6,065 bases of DNA from Bacteroidaceae bacterium (GTDB taxonomy: Bacteria; Bacteroidota; Bacteroidia; Bacteroidales; Bacteroidaceae): positions 1 to 6,065 of the forward strand of contig JAEDNQ010000135.1 of NCBI GenBank assembly GCA_016302435.1, given 5' to 3'. This document shows, in pieces, positions 1 through 6,065 of the stretch (positions are counted from its first letter, which is position 1; every line of letters begins with the position of its first letter). The translations under genes and the position numbers were made by a program. Under the pieces are notes generated by a model. It worked only from the letters and a program-made list of their open reading frames with translations. It made no database searches and was not told where the DNA came from.

Positions 1-2
1 GG

Positions 3-65
3 TTCTTCTTCAACTTGTTTGGAGCAGAGCCTACCGAAAGGATTTTCTCAATAAGAATAACATAA
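3..65 (+). CDS. Possible 3' end of a rightward gene, cut by the window edge
   Basis: Reading the + strand from base 3 gives 20 sense codons (ending RIFSIRIT) and a TAA stop at 63-65, six bases before a strong terminator hairpin at 71-107. A terminator of this polarity implies that a + strand transcript arrives from the left, and this frame puts its stop at a sensible distance. A second frame, from base 1, also closes at 52-54, so the true frame is not certain. The fragment is too short to identify a product. If real, the gene converges on galE. Confidence 0.3.
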   Translation, partial: FFFNLFGAEPTERIFSIRIT

Positions 66-70
66 TTATC

Positions 71-107
71 AAGCCACGCTATAATCGATATAGCGTGGCT
101 TTTTTTT
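71..107 (+). terminator. Rho-independent terminator of the gene to the left
   Basis: A perfect 13-bp inverted repeat has arms at 71-83 (AAGCCACGCTATA) and 89-101 (TATAGCGTGGCTT) with a 5-base loop (ATCGA). It runs directly into an eight-T tract at 100-107. The T-tract follows the hairpin only on the + strand, so it ends rightward transcription. The right arm also serves as the first unit of the direct-repeat cluster that follows. Confidence 0.8.
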
Positions 108-227
108 CTTATAGCGTGGATGTGTATTTTTTCTTATAGCGTGGATATGTATTTTTTCTGATAGCGTGGCTTTTTTTCTTATAGCGTGGATATGTTCTTT
201 CTTATAGGGTGGATATGTTCTTTTCTG
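90..227. repeat. Six degenerate tandem repeats with core ATAGCGTGG
   Basis: Six head-to-tail units begin at 90, 111, 136, 161, 181 and 204 and are 21, 25, 25, 20, 23 and 24 bases long. Each starts with ATAGCGTGG (ATAGGGTGG in the last) and ends in a T-rich stretch closing with CTT or CTG. Two subtypes exist: GTGG followed by CTTTTTT (units 1 and 4) and GTGG followed by AT(A/G)TGT (units 2, 3, 5 and 6). Unit 1 is the 3' arm of the terminator at 71-107, and all units are complementary to that terminator's 5' arm. Unequal unit lengths rule out a CRISPR array. The function is unknown. Confidence 0.85.
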
Positions 228-241
228 ACTATCGCACAAAA

Positions 242-279
242 AGAAAGGGCTACCCCGTTTCTCACGAAAAAGAATAGCC
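242..279 (-). terminator. Weak leftward terminator-like hairpin
   Basis: The pair GGCTA (248-252) and TAGCC (275-279) encloses a smaller TTTC/GAAA pairing (258-261 with 266-269). Read on the minus strand, the outer stem is followed by CTTTCTTTTTG, a T-rich run that fits leftward termination. An alternative local fold pairs AGAAAGGG (242-249) with CCC and TTTCT (254-256, 258-262) around one bulged base. The stems are short, so this may be only a backup terminator or chance. Confidence 0.3.
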
Positions 280-307
280 ACAACACAAACACAAAATAAA
301 ACACGAC

Positions 308-339
308 AAACGAAACTGGTTATGAAAACCAGAACGTTT
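308..339. terminator. Probable bidirectional terminator between galE and the repeat cluster
   Basis: The stem CTGGTT (316-321) with AACCAG (327-332) and loop ATGAA is extended past a small internal loop by AAACG (308-312) with CGTTT (335-339). The flank is T-rich in both directions: on the + strand it continues TTGTTTTATATC then a T run, and on the minus strand a series of T-rich blocks over 280-307. It is well placed to end leftward galE transcription about 75-105 bases after its stop codon. Confidence 0.45.
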
Positions 340-358
340 TGTTTTATATCTTTTTGCA

Positions 359-389
359 CGGGCAGGATGTGTGTTTGAGCATCTGCCCG
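359..389 (-). terminator. GC-rich hairpin just 3' of galE
   Basis: CGGGCAG (359-365) pairs with CTGCCCG (383-389). After one bulged G at 366, ATG (367-369) pairs with CAT (380-382), giving ten base pairs around a ten-base loop. It starts 24 bases past the galE stop on the minus strand. What follows it on that strand is A-rich, not T-rich, so it is not a textbook intrinsic terminator. It may be a transcript-end or 3'-stabilising hairpin working with the terminator at 308-339. Confidence 0.45.
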
Positions 390-413
390 ATTGCAATTGT
401 CAATAGTTGAATC

Positions 414-1448
414 CTACTGGAGTCCGTCCTCACGCAGCTTCAGCTGCCACTTCCATGCGGAAGAGAGGATGTCGTCGAGAGGAGTGTCGGCGCTCCAGCC
501 AAGAACCTTGTTTGCCTTGTCCACATTGCCCCAGATGGCCTCGATGTCGCCTTCACGACGTGGAGCGTACTCCCATGGGAGCTTAACGCCAGTGGCACGC
601 TCAAAGCCTTCTACAATCTCGAGAGTAGAGTAGCCGTGGCCTGTACCGATGTTGAATACTTCCACAGGGTCTGTCTCCTTCTCCAACACACGCTCCATGG
701 CCTTGACGTGGGCCTTGGCAAGGTCGACGACATAGATGTAGTCGCGGATGCAAGTCTTGTCGGGAGTGTTGTAGTCGTTGCCGAAAATCTTCAGCTGCTT
801 GCGGATGCCGATGGCTGTCTGAGTGACAAATGGGATGAGGTTCATTGGCACACCGTTTGGCAGTTCGCCGATGAGAGCTGATGGGTGAGCTCCGATAGGG
901 TTGAAGTAGCGCAAGATGATAGACTTGAGAGGAGCTCCAGAGTGGATGTAGTCCTGGATGATTTCCTCGTTCACCTGCTTTGTGTTGCCATAAGGTGAGA
1001 GAGCCTTCTGTATGGGTGCTTCCTCGGTGACGGGTAGATTCTCCGGTGTAGGCTGGCCGTAGACAGTGCATGAAGAAGAGAAGATGATGCCCTTGCTGCC
1101 GTACTTTGCCATGAGCTCAAGCACGTTCATGAGAGAGTTGAGGTTGTTGCGGTAGTAGAGGAGAGGCTTTTGCACAGACTCGCCCACTGCCTTAGAAGCG
1201 GCGAAGTGGATGCAGCCGTCAATCTTGTACTTCTTGAATACAGCCTCGGTGGCATCGAAGTCGTTGAGGTCAACCTGCTCGAAAGCAGGGCGTATGCCAG
1301 TAATCTTTTCTATGCCGTCCACGACAGCTGCGCTTGAATTGGAGAGGTTGTCGATGATGACAACGTCATAGCCTGCCTGCTGGAGTTCTACGGTGGTGTG
1401 AGAGCCGATGAAGCCTGTACCACCTGTCACGAGAATTGTTGCTTTCAT
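414..1448 (-). CDS. galE: UDP-glucose 4-epimerase (GalE)
   Basis: This cytoplasmic NAD-dependent enzyme interconverts UDP-glucose and UDP-galactose in the Leloir pathway and supplies UDP-galactose for polysaccharide synthesis. The 344-residue product has the usual length and is a typical extended short-chain dehydrogenase. The N-terminal Rossmann motif TGGTGFIG (8-15) gives GxxGxxG at G9, G12 and G15, and D33 in IIDNLSNSS fits the NAD ribose-binding acid. The SSSCTVYG segment (124-131) carries the catalytic serine, probably S126, and SPYGNTK holds the YxxxK pair Y153 and K157. Conserved later blocks are LRYFNPIGAHPS (179-190), IRDYIYVVDLAKAH (234-247), FNIGTGHGYS (265-274) and RREGD (297-301). 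The ATG at 1446-1448 is the natural start because the Rossmann motif begins seven residues in; the leader is AT-rich with no Shine-Dalgarno sequence. By alignment in my head, the residue matching E. coli Tyr299 and human Cys307 is Ile305. A separate promoter-like element lies upstream. Confidence 0.96.
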   Translation of the reverse strand: MKATILVTGGTGFIGSHTTVELQQAGYDVVIIDNLSNSSAAVVDGIEKITGIRPAFEQVDLNDFDATEAVFKKYKIDGCIHFAASKAVGESVQKPLLYYRNNLNSLMNVLELMAKYGSKGIIFSSSCTVYGQPTPENLPVTEEAPIQKALSPYGNTKQVNEEIIQDYIHSGAPLKSIILRYFNPIGAHPSALIGELPNGVPMNLIPFVTQTAIGIRKQLKIFGNDYNTPDKTCIRDYIYVVDLAKAHVKAMERVLEKETDPVEVFNIGTGHGYSTLEIVEGFERATGVKLPWEYAPRREGDIEAIWGNVDKANKVLGWSADTPLDDILSSAWKWQLKLREDGLQ

Positions 1449-1527
1449 GTATTTATAATTAAGTAGTTAGTGTTGAAAAGTCGAATGCTGAAGAACAAAG
1501 ATTGTGCGTTTGCCTTCATTGTGTTTG

Positions 1528-1535
1528 CAAATATA
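1528..1535 (-). promoter_or_regulatory. Probable galE promoter -7 element (TAnnTTTG type)
   Basis: The minus strand reads TATATTTG here, an exact match to the Bacteroidota -7 consensus TAnnTTTG. Transcription would start near 1521, leaving a leader of roughly 70 bases before the galE ATG. No good TTTG -33 box is visible at the expected spacing upstream, so the call rests on one motif plus position. If correct, galE can be transcribed independently of the large gene before it. Confidence 0.5.
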
Positions 1536-1587
1536 GCACAATTTCTTTATTCATCAGCATTCTAACTGAAGGAATTTTCGTTTATGT

Positions 1588-1610
1588 CGAAAAATTGTGG
1601 TCAATAGACC
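1588..1610 (-). terminator. Weak terminator-like element after the large gene
   Basis: On the minus strand, about ten bases past the TAG stop of the large gene, GGTC-TATT-GACC (1610 to 1599) forms a 4-bp hairpin followed by ACAATTTTTCG. The stem is short. A second AT-rich pairing, CGAAAA (1588-1593) with TTTTCG (1575-1580), overlaps the T-tract. This may end the large-gene transcript inefficiently; it is not strong evidence that the two genes are uncoupled. Confidence 0.25.
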
Positions 1611-1619
1611 TCTTTTTGC

Positions 1620-4600
1620 CTACTTGAAGTTAACTTTTACGCGTTTTTCGTCGTTGTCAGCCGTTATGACTCTGATGATGTATATACCCTTTGGCATGCT
1701 CGCCACGTTGGCTGTGGCAAATTTGCTGCCTGGGCGCATCATGACATTGAGCTGAGCTTTCATGCCGTTGGCTGTGAAAAGGTCGACTCTGCTGATGGCT
1801 GCCTCGTCAGACTTGACGTTGATGACACCGCCTGTGTAGGCTATGCTGATGCCTCCGTCTTTGGTGTGTGAGGCGATGGCGTCTGGTATCTCAGGCTCTG
1901 TTGGCTCAACAGGAGTTATGTAGAGAGTGTCAACAGACGTGAGGAGGTTGGCCTTGCCGATGGTAGGATGGTTCATGAAGTATGTGTCCTTAGCTCCGTC
2001 GGGGTAGCGTCCGTAAGACTGAGTGCCTATGTGAGCGTCGTAGCGCAGCGTGTCGCTGTAGGAGTCGGTCTTTATCATCACCTTGCCTCCCTCGGCTGCC
2101 AACTTGAAGTTGGCGTGGATGTCGCCGCCCTTGTTGTCGAGCTTGTCACACCATACTACCTTGTAGCCGTAGGCTGGGATGATGGTGTTGAGAGTCACGT
2201 CGTCGGCTGGCACCTGGTATTTCTCTGGCTTGTCGGTGTTGTCCGTGATGTACATGCCAGCGAGGTCTATGTCGGTGTCGGTAGTGTTGTAGAGCTCTAT
2301 CCAGTCGTTCTTCTTGAAGTAGTCGTTGACATACATGCTGTTGGCAGCACTGATTTCATTTATTCTGATAGGAGTGATGCCTTCGGCTATCATCTCTTCT
2401 TCGCTTACAGGTTCGAAGACGGCGGTGAGTGTCTGAGTGCCTGTTGCAGGAAGGGTGTATTCAGCGTCGGTGGAGACGTAGTCGCCGTCAGAAGTAGAAG
2501 TGGTGGCGAGGCTGAGAGAAGCGTCCCAAAGGATGTCGCTCGAAGATGTCTGGTTGTTGTGCACCTCCACTGCTATGACGTTCGTTCCCTTCTTGAAGAG
2601 AGAGGCGCTGAGGGTCATGCTGCCTGTGTCGGGGTTGCCTGGAGCATAGCTTGTGGCGAGAGTGCTGTAGCTGACAGAGCCCGAAGGCATGTTGTAACGT
2701 CCTGCCTCCTTGCCGTTGACGTAGACGATGGCACCGTCGTCGACAGTGAAGTCGAGGGTGAAGACATCGTCAGCCTGTGGAGCAGAGGAGAGGGTGAACT
2801 GCTTGCGGAAGTAATAGCATGAGAGGTTGGAGGCTGTTGTGGTCGCTTCGTTCTTGCCGTAGCCGATAGGCGCATAGCCTGTGTTCCATTGAGATACAGA
2901 GTAGGTGGAGTTAGTCCATGCTGCATCGTCGAGCGAACCTTGGTCGTAGAAGCTCCATTCTGTGCCAGCCTCGAAGATGGTCTTCTGCTGTGTCGTTGTC
3001 TGGCTCGCCCATCCTGCGAAGCGGTAACCTGCAGGAGCTGAGGCCTTGAGAGTCACAGGCGAGAGGAGGTAGCCGTTGAACTCGGTGTAGGGGAGCTCAA
3101 TGTCGTTGTATGTTATCTTGGCTCCTGCCGTGTTGGCTGATATGCTGACCTGCTGACGTTTCTTGCCTGAGAGCTGCATGTGTGAGCAGCTGAGGAGCTG
3201 GTTGACGAGCGTGCCGTTGTAGCTTGAGCTAAACTGGTTGACGATGCTGTTCGACGACCAGTATGGGTCGACATATCCTCCCTGCGCGAGCTTATCTGCA
3301 GCCGCGTTGACGATGCTGCTCACATACTTTGGCTGGAAGACGGAACCGCCGACGATGCAGTAGGTGTCGATGAACTTCTTGCGGAAGTCATCGTTCTGGA
3401 GCAGGTTCTTGAAGAGAGTGACAAAGGCTATGTTGCGGTATCTGCGTGTGCCCTCCACGCTTGTCTCTATGGAGTAGTCGTAGCCGCGGAGCATGTCGAA
3501 GGTGTAGTTTTCCTTTCCGAAGAAGGTGTCGAACGGTGAGCTGGTGTTGCCGGCGAAGTCGAGGTCGAAGAGGACGAAGCGGAATTTGCCGTTGTTTCTG
3601 TCGCGGAAGCCCTTCACATTGTTCTGTGGCCAGTCTGTGCCTCCGATGTAGAGTTCTATGGCCATGTAGTTGATGTACTCATCGAGGTCGAGCAGCTGGC
3701 CTATCTCGGCGTATGCCTCTTCGTCGGCAGCGTTGGCACTGAGTTCCACGAGACGGTTGAAGGCCTCGTCCGTGCCCTCCATCTGCACATAGCCAGAGTC
3801 GGGCGACATCTCAAACTGGTCCATCTCGTCGGTGTCGATGCCGTAGTTGGCATAGGCGAAGTGCTTATTGTTAGGCTCGCGCATGTTGAGCACGGCATAG
3901 TGGCTTCCGTTGATGAAGACATGCACGGGCTGCCACTCCTGGTAGTCGACGTTGATGCCACTCGCTGCCACAACCATCTGGATGGCTGGGTCCTTTATGC
4001 GGCAGCTGGTGTCGTTGCCTCCATTGCGGATCTGCAGAGTCTTGTTCTTGATGTATGGCTTCTTGTCGAAGAGCTGAGCGTCGAAGAAGTTCTTGAGGTC
4101 ATAGACCTTATTGGCCTTGAGCTTGAAAGAGTGGGGAGTCCAGCTGCGGCTCCATCCTCCGCACATGGCGAAGTTGCACTCCTGCGAAACGATGCACTCT
4201 CCCTCGGCATTGATGTATTCGAAGGAGACAGGGCGGTCCCAGTCCATGTTCCAGTTGTGCTTAGTGAAGTTGTCCGAAGGTCCATAGCCGAGTCGTCCGT
4301 TAGGTCCTGACTCAAAGAGTCCATACTCTGTTGAATACAGATTATTGAGATCTGTCACGACAGAGATGATAGGGAAGGGGTAGTTGTCCGTATTATATAT
4401 ATATGTACGCGTGATGACCGTGGAGGGCAGGTAGCCATCCTGGAAGAGGCGGAAGCGGTATACGCTGGAGTTGGAGACGGTGAAGAGGCCTGTCTCAGAC
4501 ACCTCACCGTTGGTGAGCGTAGGAGTTGTGCCGTCAGTAGTGTACTTCAGTGTGGCTCCCTCTGGTATGTTGACACACACCTGCATGGTGCCTGTGAAGA

Positions 4601-6026
4601 GCTGTGCGTCCTTGTCCACTACGGGGGCTGCCAGCTGTGTGGTGGCGAATCCACCGTTTGCCTCATTGCTGCTGCCGGGAGATGGGTTGCCTGTCACGCC
4701 CCATGTGTCGCCGCCGTCGGTGGTGCGGGCGTATGATGTACGCGAGATGGCCTGCGGATAGTCTTGCTGAGCAAGGATGTTCTCACCGTCGGAGATGATG
4801 ATGGTGCCACCGTCGCAGTCGAGGTCATCGTCTATCTGGCGGTAGGAAGGGAGGGTCCAGACCTCATAGTGGTCGAAGTTGAGCAGGGCGTAGCCATGAG
4901 CAGGCAGAGCGCCGTAGCTGTCGATGAGGCGGTGCTTCTTGAGGTTGGCAGGGTCGTCGGAGATGTAGAGACCGCCCAGCACCACACCTGTGGACGTGGG
5001 GTTGTATAGCTCCACCCAACTGCCATAGTTGAACGATGGGTCCATGTACACGTCGACATTGGCTGCCATAATCTCATTGATGACGATATGCTCTGCCGTA
5101 GCCGCATTCTCCACTACCGTCACCTTGCACTGCGCTTTCTTGCTGCTGTTGCGGCGAGAAGTGGCAGTGATGTAGCATGTGCCCTTGCCCACAGCAGTCA
5201 CAGCTCCTTTCTCGTCTACTGTCGCCACGCTTGTGTCAGAAGAAGTCCAGTCCACCTGACGGTAGGTAGCGTTGGAGGGGAGCACAGTGGCGACGAGGTC
5301 GAAGACCTCTGAGCGGTTGAGGGTGACAGCTGTCTCGGAGAGAGACACGGAAGTCACATCGACGACCTTGCCGTAGTACTCGAGCTTCCAGTTGTCGAGA
5401 CATGTCCAGTCGGCGCCGAGGACCGTTTCTTTATATATTCCTATCTCGAGCACACCGTCTGAGCCCACCTCACACTCTACGCTGTTGTCGTAGTAGCCGG
5501 CTTCAAACCAATAGTGGGCAGCCTCCATGTTGTTGGGTATGTAGAGAGCGTTTCCCCCCCACCATCCTCCGCCGCCTACATTGGAGACACCGCCTCCGAG
5601 CGAACTGTTAAGGGCTGCAGAAGAGGCAGGCACGATGCTGACCTCAAAATTGCCGAATTCTGGTGAATATGCGTAGAGCTTGGCGTGCTGGTTGTTAACG
5701 TAGTCGCCCGAAGTGAAGAGCGCATAGTCGTTGGATGCAGAGCCTATGCGGTAGAAGGCATCGAGGCTGAGGCGGTATTTGCCGGGTGTCAAGCCAAAAA
5801 TCTGCTGATAGGTGTTGTAGTACTTCTCGTAGAATTCTGCATTCTCCATCGGATTGACAGCACCATACTGTGTGCCCATCCATCCTGTGGTGCGGTCGTT
5901 GTTGTCAAAGCGAGGATTGATGACGTATGCGTCAGTGACATCTATCCATTCCTGTGCGTGGCCTGCCAGTGAGGACAGAGCCAGCAACATGAGTGTTGTA
6001 CATTTCTTCATTGTCTTGTAAGGCAT
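1620..6026 (-). CDS. Secreted multidomain CotH-kinase-like protein with T9SS sorting domain
   Basis: The 1468-residue protein is predicted to be exported by Sec and then by T9SS to the surface or medium. A signal peptide (cleavage likely after AGHA, residue 24) leads into a galactose-binding-like module (25-220; NPRF near 37-40, YQQIFGLTPGKYRLSLDAFYR, ending DNWKLEYYG). Next come a Big_2 Ig-like domain (222-305; WTSSDTSVATVD), a lamin-tail domain (312-455; INEIMAAN, WVELYNP), a chitobiase-type sandwich (464-545; YTTDGTTPT) and a CotH-like domain (about 548-905). CotH features seen are HSFKLK (632-637), LQIRNGGND (664-672), VHVFINGSHY (701-710), MREP (715-718), NN (802-803) and the metal-ligand-like DLD (821-823). 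An InlB-B-type repeat (956-1206) appears split by a jelly-roll module (about 1015-1180; VDDGAIVYVNG, NVIAVEVHNNQ). A second LTD (1217-1360; INEISAAN, WIELYN) and a type-A T9SS tail (about 1400-1468; MPKGIYIIRV, ending KVKVNFK) finish it. Starting at Met6 (MKK, 6009-6011) would give a more typical signal peptide. CotH kinases phosphorylate spore-coat proteins in Bacillus; the substrate here is unknown. No promoter is visible in the 39 bases before the start. Confidence 0.9.
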   Translation of the reverse strand: MPYKTMKKCTTLMLLALSSLAGHAQEWIDVTDAYVINPRFDNNDRTTGWMGTQYGAVNPMENAEFYEKYYNTYQQIFGLTPGKYRLSLDAFYRIGSASNDYALFTSGDYVNNQHAKLYAYSPEFGNFEVSIVPASSAALNSSLGGGVSNVGGGGWWGGNALYIPNNMEAAHYWFEAGYYDNSVECEVGSDGVLEIGIYKETVLGADWTCLDNWKLEYYGKVVDVTSVSLSETAVTLNRSEVFDLVATVLPSNATYRQVDWTSSDTSVATVDEKGAVTAVGKGTCYITATSRRNSSKKAQCKVTVVENAATAEHIVINEIMAANVDVYMDPSFNYGSWVELYNPTSTGVVLGGLYISDDPANLKKHRLIDSYGALPAHGYALLNFDHYEVWTLPSYRQIDDDLDCDGGTIIISDGENILAQQDYPQAISRTSYARTTDGGDTWGVTGNPSPGSSNEANGGFATTQLAAPVVDKDAQLFTGTMQVCVNIPEGATLKYTTDGTTPTLTNGEVSETGLFTVSNSSVYRFRLFQDGYLPSTVITRTYIYNTDNYPFPIISVVTDLNNLYSTEYGLFESGPNGRLGYGPSDNFTKHNWNMDWDRPVSFEYINAEGECIVSQECNFAMCGGWSRSWTPHSFKLKANKVYDLKNFFDAQLFDKKPYIKNKTLQIRNGGNDTSCRIKDPAIQMVVAASGINVDYQEWQPVHVFINGSHYAVLNMREPNNKHFAYANYGIDTDEMDQFEMSPDSGYVQMEGTDEAFNRLVELSANAADEEAYAEIGQLLDLDEYINYMAIELYIGGTDWPQNNVKGFRDRNNGKFRFVLFDLDFAGNTSSPFDTFFGKENYTFDMLRGYDYSIETSVEGTRRYRNIAFVTLFKNLLQNDDFRKKFIDTYCIVGGSVFQPKYVSSIVNAAADKLAQGGYVDPYWSSNSIVNQFSSSYNGTLVNQLLSCSHMQLSGKKRQQVSISANTAGAKITYNDIELPYTEFNGYLLSPVTLKASAPAGYRFAGWASQTTTQQKTIFEAGTEWSFYDQGSLDDAAWTNSTYSVSQWNTGYAPIGYGKNEATTTASNLSCYYFRKQFTLSSAPQADDVFTLDFTVDDGAIVYVNGKEAGRYNMPSGSVSYSTLATSYAPGNPDTGSMTLSASLFKKGTNVIAVEVHNNQTSSSDILWDASLSLATTSTSDGDYVSTDAEYTLPATGTQTLTAVFEPVSEEEMIAEGITPIRINEISAANSMYVNDYFKKNDWIELYNTTDTDIDLAGMYITDNTDKPEKYQVPADDVTLNTIIPAYGYKVVWCDKLDNKGGDIHANFKLAAEGGKVMIKTDSYSDTLRYDAHIGTQSYGRYPDGAKDTYFMNHPTIGKANLLTSVDTLYITPVEPTEPEIPDAIASHTKDGGISIAYTGGVINVKSDEAAISRVDLFTANGMKAQLNVMMRPGSKFATANVASMPKGIYIIRVITADNDEKRVKVNFK

Positions 6027-6065
6027 ATAGTTAGAATTATTGTTGTTTTACGAAGATTGGTTTAT

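Noticed and set aside
90..227. CRISPR array
   Set aside because: Units are only 20-25 bases in total, vary in length, and the 'spacers' are similar T-rich runs, not unique sequences.
111..227. DnaA-box cluster or replication origin (minus strand TATCCAC core within several units)
   Set aside because: Several units share TATCCAC with the DnaA box, but they miss the outer bases of the consensus. There is no dnaA, dnaN, rep or partition gene nearby, and the units are better explained by the adjoining terminator arm.
69..359. 96-codon open frame on the minus strand with one hydrophobic stretch near its N-terminus
   Set aside because: Its second half is only the translation of the T-rich direct repeats (recurring HIHAIRK-like blocks) and it runs through three hairpins and the terminator stem. 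The composition is not protein-like, so it is treated as a by-product of the repeats.
1449..1619. galE and the large gene as one functional operon
   Set aside because: They are co-directional, but the 171-bp gap holds a TAnnTTTG element before galE and there is no metabolic link; co-transcription by read-through remains possible.
1968..2822. 284-codon open frame on the + strand
   Set aside because: It lies wholly inside the large gene on the opposite strand and is rich in Val, Ala, Ser and Gly without domain motifs. The minus-strand reading has clear LTD and jelly-roll motifs across the same bases.
3861..4310. 149-codon open frame on the + strand opposite the CotH region
   Set aside because: A mirror of the biased codon use in the large gene; no start signal or motif, while the minus strand carries conserved CotH motifs.
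4391..4404. Short TA dinucleotide run as a regulatory site
   Set aside because: It lies inside the coding sequence and simply encodes part of a TYIYN segment at the end of the chitobiase-like domain.

Overview
The window looks like chromosomal DNA of a Bacteroidota member, probably in or near Prevotella. The reasons are: a very large secreted protein ending in a type IX secretion (T9SS) C-terminal sorting domain; an N-terminal sugar-binding-like module of a kind common in Prevotella/Bacteroides surface proteins; a TAnnTTTG-type -7 promoter element; and AT-rich leaders without a Shine-Dalgarno sequence. The genus is an inference from style, not from a search.

Layout. Positions 1-65 probably hold the last codons of a + strand gene that enters from the left, followed at once by a strong hairpin with a T-tract (71-107). 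Positions 66-413 contain no convincing gene. They hold six degenerate direct repeats of 20-25 bp (90-227), all sharing the core ATAGCGTGG with the 3' arm of that terminator, and then several hairpins (242-279, 308-339, 359-389) that lie 3' of galE. Positions 414-1448 (minus) encode a complete UDP-glucose 4-epimerase, GalE. Positions 1449-1619 are a 171-bp AT-rich gap with a probable galE promoter. Positions 1620-6026 (minus) are one gene of 1468 codons.

The large protein is the notable content. In order it carries a signal peptide, a galactose-binding-like N-terminal module, a bacterial Ig-like (Big_2) domain, a lamin-tail domain (LTD), a chitobiase-type beta-sandwich, a CotH-kinase-like domain, an InlB-B-type repeat that appears to be split by an inserted jelly-roll module, a second LTD, and a T9SS sorting domain. 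It therefore looks like a cell-surface or released protein with a protein-kinase-like core. CotH kinases phosphorylate spore-coat proteins in Bacillus; what they do in non-spore-forming Bacteroidota is, to my knowledge, not established.

The two complete genes are co-directional but probably separate transcription units: there is a 171-bp gap, a promoter-like element directly upstream of galE, and no obvious functional link. GalE would supply UDP-galactose for glycan synthesis in the cytoplasm, while the CotH-like protein acts outside the cell. No RNA gene, insertion sequence or CRISPR array was seen.
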